A DNA stretch of 64,000 nucleotides, from the NCBI RefSeq assembly GCF_009765995.1, contig NZ_LMUI01000060.1, forward strand, positions 18,218-82,217, read 5' to 3'. The number at the start of each line of letters is the position of its first letter. Positions within the stretch are counted from its first letter, which is position 1. The DNA is from Methylocapsa sp. S129. GTDB lineage: Bacteria > Pseudomonadota > Alphaproteobacteria > Rhizobiales > Beijerinckiaceae. Positions 61,337 to 64,000 of the stretch are shown one piece after another. Made by a program: the position numbers and the translations under genes. The notes beneath the pieces were generated by a model that was given only the letters and a program-made list of their open reading frames with translations, was not told the origin of the DNA and did no database searches.

Positions 61337-62158
61337 CTACTTCTTGGGAAGATATTGCTCCGGCATCGGCGAGCCGGGGAACCACTTGACGTAGAGGGTC
61401 TTCCAGGTTCCGTCCTGCATGGCCTCGTGCAGCGCCTTGTTGAGCGCCTCGCGGAGAGCGTCATTGCCCTTCTTGACGACGAAGCCGGCTGGCGCGTCGA
61501 ATGAGGGAATGTTGATGGCCAGACCCAGCCCCTTGAACCGTTCGGCATATTGTTTGGCCGCTTCGTAATCGAGGAAATGCGCGTCGATCGATCCGCTATT
61601 GAGCGCGGAGATGGCCGAATTGTTGTCGGGGAAGTTGACGATGTCGGCTTTGACGAAATGGGCCTTCGCATAGGCTTCCTGCAGCGTGCCTTGCACGACT
61701 CCCAAGCGCTTGCCGGCAAGATCGTCGGCGCTCTTGATGGCGTCGCCGGCCGCCAACACCGTCAAATAGCCCGCGAGATAACCGTCGGAGAAGTCGACCG
61801 TCTTCTTGCGGGCGTCGGTCGTTCCGATCGCGGCGACGGCGACGTCGAACCGACCATTGGCCACGGAGGGCAGCAGCGCAGAGAAATCCTGGCCCGTGAA
61901 GGTGACGTGATCTTTGTCGAAGCCCAATCGCCGCGCAACATCGCGGAAAAGTTCGACGTCGAATCCGCTGAACTGACCGTTCGCATCCGTGAACGCATAG
62001 GGCTTGGCGTCGCCCATGCTGCCGACGCTGATCGTCGTCGGATCAAGAAGGCCGTAAGGGTTGCTGGCCGGCGCGCCAAAGCCGGCGCCTGGCGCCGCCA
62101 GCGCCAAGTAGCCAAGGGCTGCCGAAAATAATGCTCTTCTACGGTTGACCTTGTCCAT
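61337..62158 (-). CDS. Polar amino acid ABC substrate-binding protein (family 3)
   Basis: 273 residues with a signal peptide ([20 protein letters not shown]). Family 3 motifs are [40 protein letters not shown] and a closing helix with the final KWFPGSP. GGAGG lies eight bases before the ATG. Two LacI-type palindromes stand upstream, so this operon is the likely target of the divergent regulator. Confidence 0.92.
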   Translation of the reverse strand: MDKVNRRRALFSAALGYLALAAPGAGFGAPASNPYGLLDPTTISVGSMGDAKPYAFTDANGQFSGFDVELFRDVARRLGFDKDHVTFTGQDFSALLPSVANGRFDVAVAAIGTTDARKKTVDFSDGYLAGYLTVLAAGDAIKSADDLAGKRLGVVQGTLQEAYAKAHFVKADIVNFPDNNSAISALNSGSIDAHFLDYEAAKQYAERFKGLGLAINIPSFDAPAGFVVKKGNDALREALNKALHEAMQDGTWKTLYVKWFPGSPMPEQYLPKK

Positions 62159-62179
62159 TTAGTCCCTCCGACTATAATA

Positions 62180-62213
62180 GAGACCGGTCTCAATACCAAA
62201 TGAGACCGGTCTC
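62180..62213. promoter_or_regulatory. Tandem identical palindromes, candidate double LacI operator
   Basis: GAGACCGGTCTC occurs at 62180-62191 and again at 62202-62213, both perfect palindromes with a central CpG. Their centres are 22 bp apart, two helical turns, so two dimers would sit on the same face. They lie between the binding-protein start (62158) and the lacI-type start (62264). Confidence 0.75.
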
Positions 62214-62263
62214 ATCAATTCATTTCTGCAAACGCTAGAGATGTGGCCCCAATAGAGCGCCCA

Positions 62264-63346
62264 ATGCACGAAAGGTTCGCAGCAAAACGCCCCGCAACCG
62301 TCGCCGATGTTGCGGCGGCGGCGAATGTCTCAAAGGCCGCCGCCGCAAGGGCGCTAGGCGGCTATGGCTCGGTCAGCTCCGCGGTGAAATTGAAAGTTCT
62401 TGAGGCTGCGCGGCGTCTCGACTATCGCCCCAACGAACTCGCGCGCACCATGGCGACCGGCCGTTCGGGCACGATCGGCGTCATTATCGGAGACATCGAG
62501 AATCCTTTCTTCGGATCGGCGGTGCGGGGGCTCAGCGACTGCGCGGCGCAATCCGGCTTCGACGTGATTCTTTCCAATTCCGATGAAACGATCGCCACTG
62601 AACGCGCGGCCGTCGCGGTGCTTTTGGCCAAGAGAGTGGACGGATTGATCGTTGCGCCGGCCACGATGCATGACAAAGCTCATCTTGAGGATGCTCGAGC
62701 GCAGGGCTGCCCTCTCGTTCTTCTCGATCGCGAGGCGCCGGGACTGCTGGTCGACGTGGCGATCGTGAATAATCAGGAGGCGGCGCGCGATGCGACGCAA
62801 CTTCTCATCCTGGCGGACCACCGCCGTATCGCCTATGTCACCGCCACGGCCGCGGCGGATGTTTCCTACGAGAGCCCAGAACAAATCGCGCTCGCGACCG
62901 TGCGCAGCCGGATCACGGGCTTTTTGGAGGCGTCGACTTTGGCCGGGTTGCCCGAACCTGGCCGCTACATCCGACTCGGCGCGAACAATACCGCGACCGC
63001 GCAGGCAATCATTGCCGACCTTCTTAGCGCGCCAGATCGGCCGACAGCGATCGTCGCATCCGACAGCAAGATCGCTTTGGAGGTGTTCCGGGCGGCAAAA
63101 GGGCTGGGATTAGCCATTCCTCGGCAGCTCTCGCTCGTCGCGTTCGACGACGCCGACTGGACGAGCGTAGTTTCGCCTGCTGTCACAGTTGTTGCGCAGC
63201 CATCCTACCAGCTCGGGTTCGAGGCCGCTCGCATGCTGATCGAACGCATCGGCGGAACGCGTACGGAGCCACGTCGTTGCATCCTCGCGACCACGCTCAT
63301 CAAGAGGGAGTCGACTGCTTCGCCGCCGATGCGCGGAGACTTTTAA
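62264..63346 (+). CDS. LacI-family transcriptional regulator of the amino-acid ABC operon
   Basis: 360 residues from the ATG at 62264; a GTG at 62243 would add seven. The HTH is ATVADVAAAANVSKAAAARA with hinge LDYRPNELARTMATGRSGTI. The effector domain starts GVIIGDIENPFFGSAVRGLS and contains LVAFDDADWTSVVSPAVTVV. LacI proteins usually sense sugars, so control of an amino-acid transporter and a FAD oxidase is unusual; the ligand might be an Amadori compound or opine. Confidence 0.9.
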   Translation: MHERFAAKRPATVADVAAAANVSKAAAARALGGYGSVSSAVKLKVLEAARRLDYRPNELARTMATGRSGTIGVIIGDIENPFFGSAVRGLSDCAAQSGFDVILSNSDETIATERAAVAVLLAKRVDGLIVAPATMHDKAHLEDARAQGCPLVLLDREAPGLLVDVAIVNNQEAARDATQLLILADHRRIAYVTATAAADVSYESPEQIALATVRSRITGFLEASTLAGLPEPGRYIRLGANNTATAQAIIADLLSAPDRPTAIVASDSKIALEVFRAAKGLGLAIPRQLSLVAFDDADWTSVVSPAVTVVAQPSYQLGFEAARMLIERIGGTRTEPRRCILATTLIKRESTASPPMRGDF

Positions 63347-63486
63347 TTCGTAATCGGAAATCCGACACCCTATCGCAGCGCCAACTTTTATGAATGGATA
63401 GGGAAGCTTGTCGAGCGCGCCCGCTTCCCTTGCGTCCGCATGCCAGTTGCGGCCATAATCGCTGCAGCGGTGAGGAGCATGAACCC

Positions 63487-64000
63487 ATGATGAAAATTTT
63501 TGGAGCAACACTCGTCGTCGCGGCGCTCCTGGCCGCTGGCGGGGCGCAAGCGCAGAAAAAGACGCTCGTGATCGGCATGGGTTCGGCCGACGCCGGTAAG
63601 CTCGATCCGCATGTCGCCTCGACGACGCCGGACAAGGGCTTGCTACAATATATCTTCAATGGCTTGGTGCGCATGAAGCCTGGCCAGATCAGTCCCGACA
63701 CGATCGAGCCCGACCTCGCCGAAAGCTGGACGTCCAATCCCGCCGGCACGGAATGGACTTTCCACATCCGCCAAGGCGTGCAATGCCATTGGGGTTATGG
63801 CGAGTTCACCGCCGAGGACGCGGCCTATTCGATCAAGCGCGCGGCGAACAAGAACACCTCATCCTATTCGAACGACTTCTCCAGCATCGCCAGCGCCGAT
63901 CCACTCGACAGATACACGCTGAAGATCACGTTGAAAAACCCGGTTGCGGGCTTCCTTGGCTATGTCGCCAACATCAACGGCGGCAATATGGTGTGCAAGA
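63487..64000 (+). CDS. Peptide-type ABC substrate-binding protein (family 5), partial at right edge
   Basis: 171 codons from the ATG at 63487 to the window end; GAGGAG lies nine bases upstream. A Sec signal peptide (MMKIFGATLVVAALLAAGGA, cleavage after AQA) leads to LVIGMGSADAGKLDPHVAST, then AESWTSNPAGTEWTFHIRQG and FTAEDAAYSIKRAA. These are the N-terminal marks of SBP family 5. It is the first gene of another Dpp/Opp-type importer that continues beyond the window. Confidence 0.88.
   Translation, partial: MMKIFGATLVVAALLAAGGAQAQKKTLVIGMGSADAGKLDPHVASTTPDKGLLQYIFNGLVRMKPGQISPDTIEPDLAESWTSNPAGTEWTFHIRQGVQCHWGYGEFTAEDAAYSIKRAANKNTSSYSNDFSSIASADPLDRYTLKITLKNPVAGFLGYVANINGGNMVCK

Noticed and set aside
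62171-62199. TTGGTA-N17-TATAGT as promoter of the amino-acid binding-protein gene
   Set aside because: Its predicted start site would fall within the ribosome-binding site, leaving no proper leader, so I only report the operators.

Overview
The window is high-GC DNA packed with ABC-transporter operons, HyuA/HyuB-type ATP-dependent hydrolases, FAD oxidoreductases and one-component regulators. Gene content and codon use suggest an alphaproteobacterium, probably Hyphomicrobiales (a rhizobial, Beijerinckia or Methylocystis-like relative). No rRNA, tRNA, CRISPR array or complete transposase was seen, so the lineage is an inference. The whole window reads as accessory catabolic DNA: seven transport systems, most next to their own regulator and enzymes.

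Layout: (1) 1-1977, a BlaI/BlaR1-type pair on the minus strand. BlaR1 runs off the left edge and carries two extra C-terminal repeats. Divergent to it at 2044-9536 is an MdtABC-type RND efflux system. (2) 10199-22344, an 11-gene minus-strand operon with almost every junction overlapping: gntR-livKHMGF-ICL/PEP-mutase-like lyase-hyuB-hyuA-isochorismatase-fold protein-FAD flavoprotein. A leuC/leuD-type hydratase pair diverges from it at 22468-24530. Together these look like uptake, ring opening, deamidation, hydration and C-C cleavage of a cyclic imide or amide. (3) 24657-32106, a LacI-controlled sugar ABC operon whose enzyme is a large multidomain ADP-ribosylglycohydrolase-fold protein. A perfect palindromic operator lies just upstream of lacI. 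(4) 32185-34665, a damaged zone. paoA and paoB of a PaoABC molybdenum aldehyde oxidoreductase are intact, but paoC is a frameshifted remnant. It ends at a short repeat that also occurs at two other places in the window.

(5) 35356-45189, an Rbs-type ABC transporter (ATPase-permease-binding protein), an SDR dehydrogenase, two DhaK/DhaL kinases and an RpiB-type isomerase. This matches the logic of tetritol/tetrulose catabolism. The second DhaK is fused to a SorC-type sugar-sensing transcription factor. (6) 45514-55432, a minus-strand operon hyuA-hyuB-dppA-dppB-dppC::dppD-dppF-HAD dehalogenase. A FAD amine/amino-acid oxidoreductase diverges from it, followed by an IclR remnant and a LysR regulator. 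(7) 58407-63346, a polar amino-acid ABC system (binding protein and a permease::ATPase fusion) with a FAD oxidoreductase. A LacI-type regulator diverges from it, and two identical 12-bp palindromes 22 bp apart sit in the shared promoter. (8) The right edge holds the start of a family 5 peptide-binding protein.

Functions are assigned from family motifs read in the sequence. Substrates are inferred from gene neighbourhood only.
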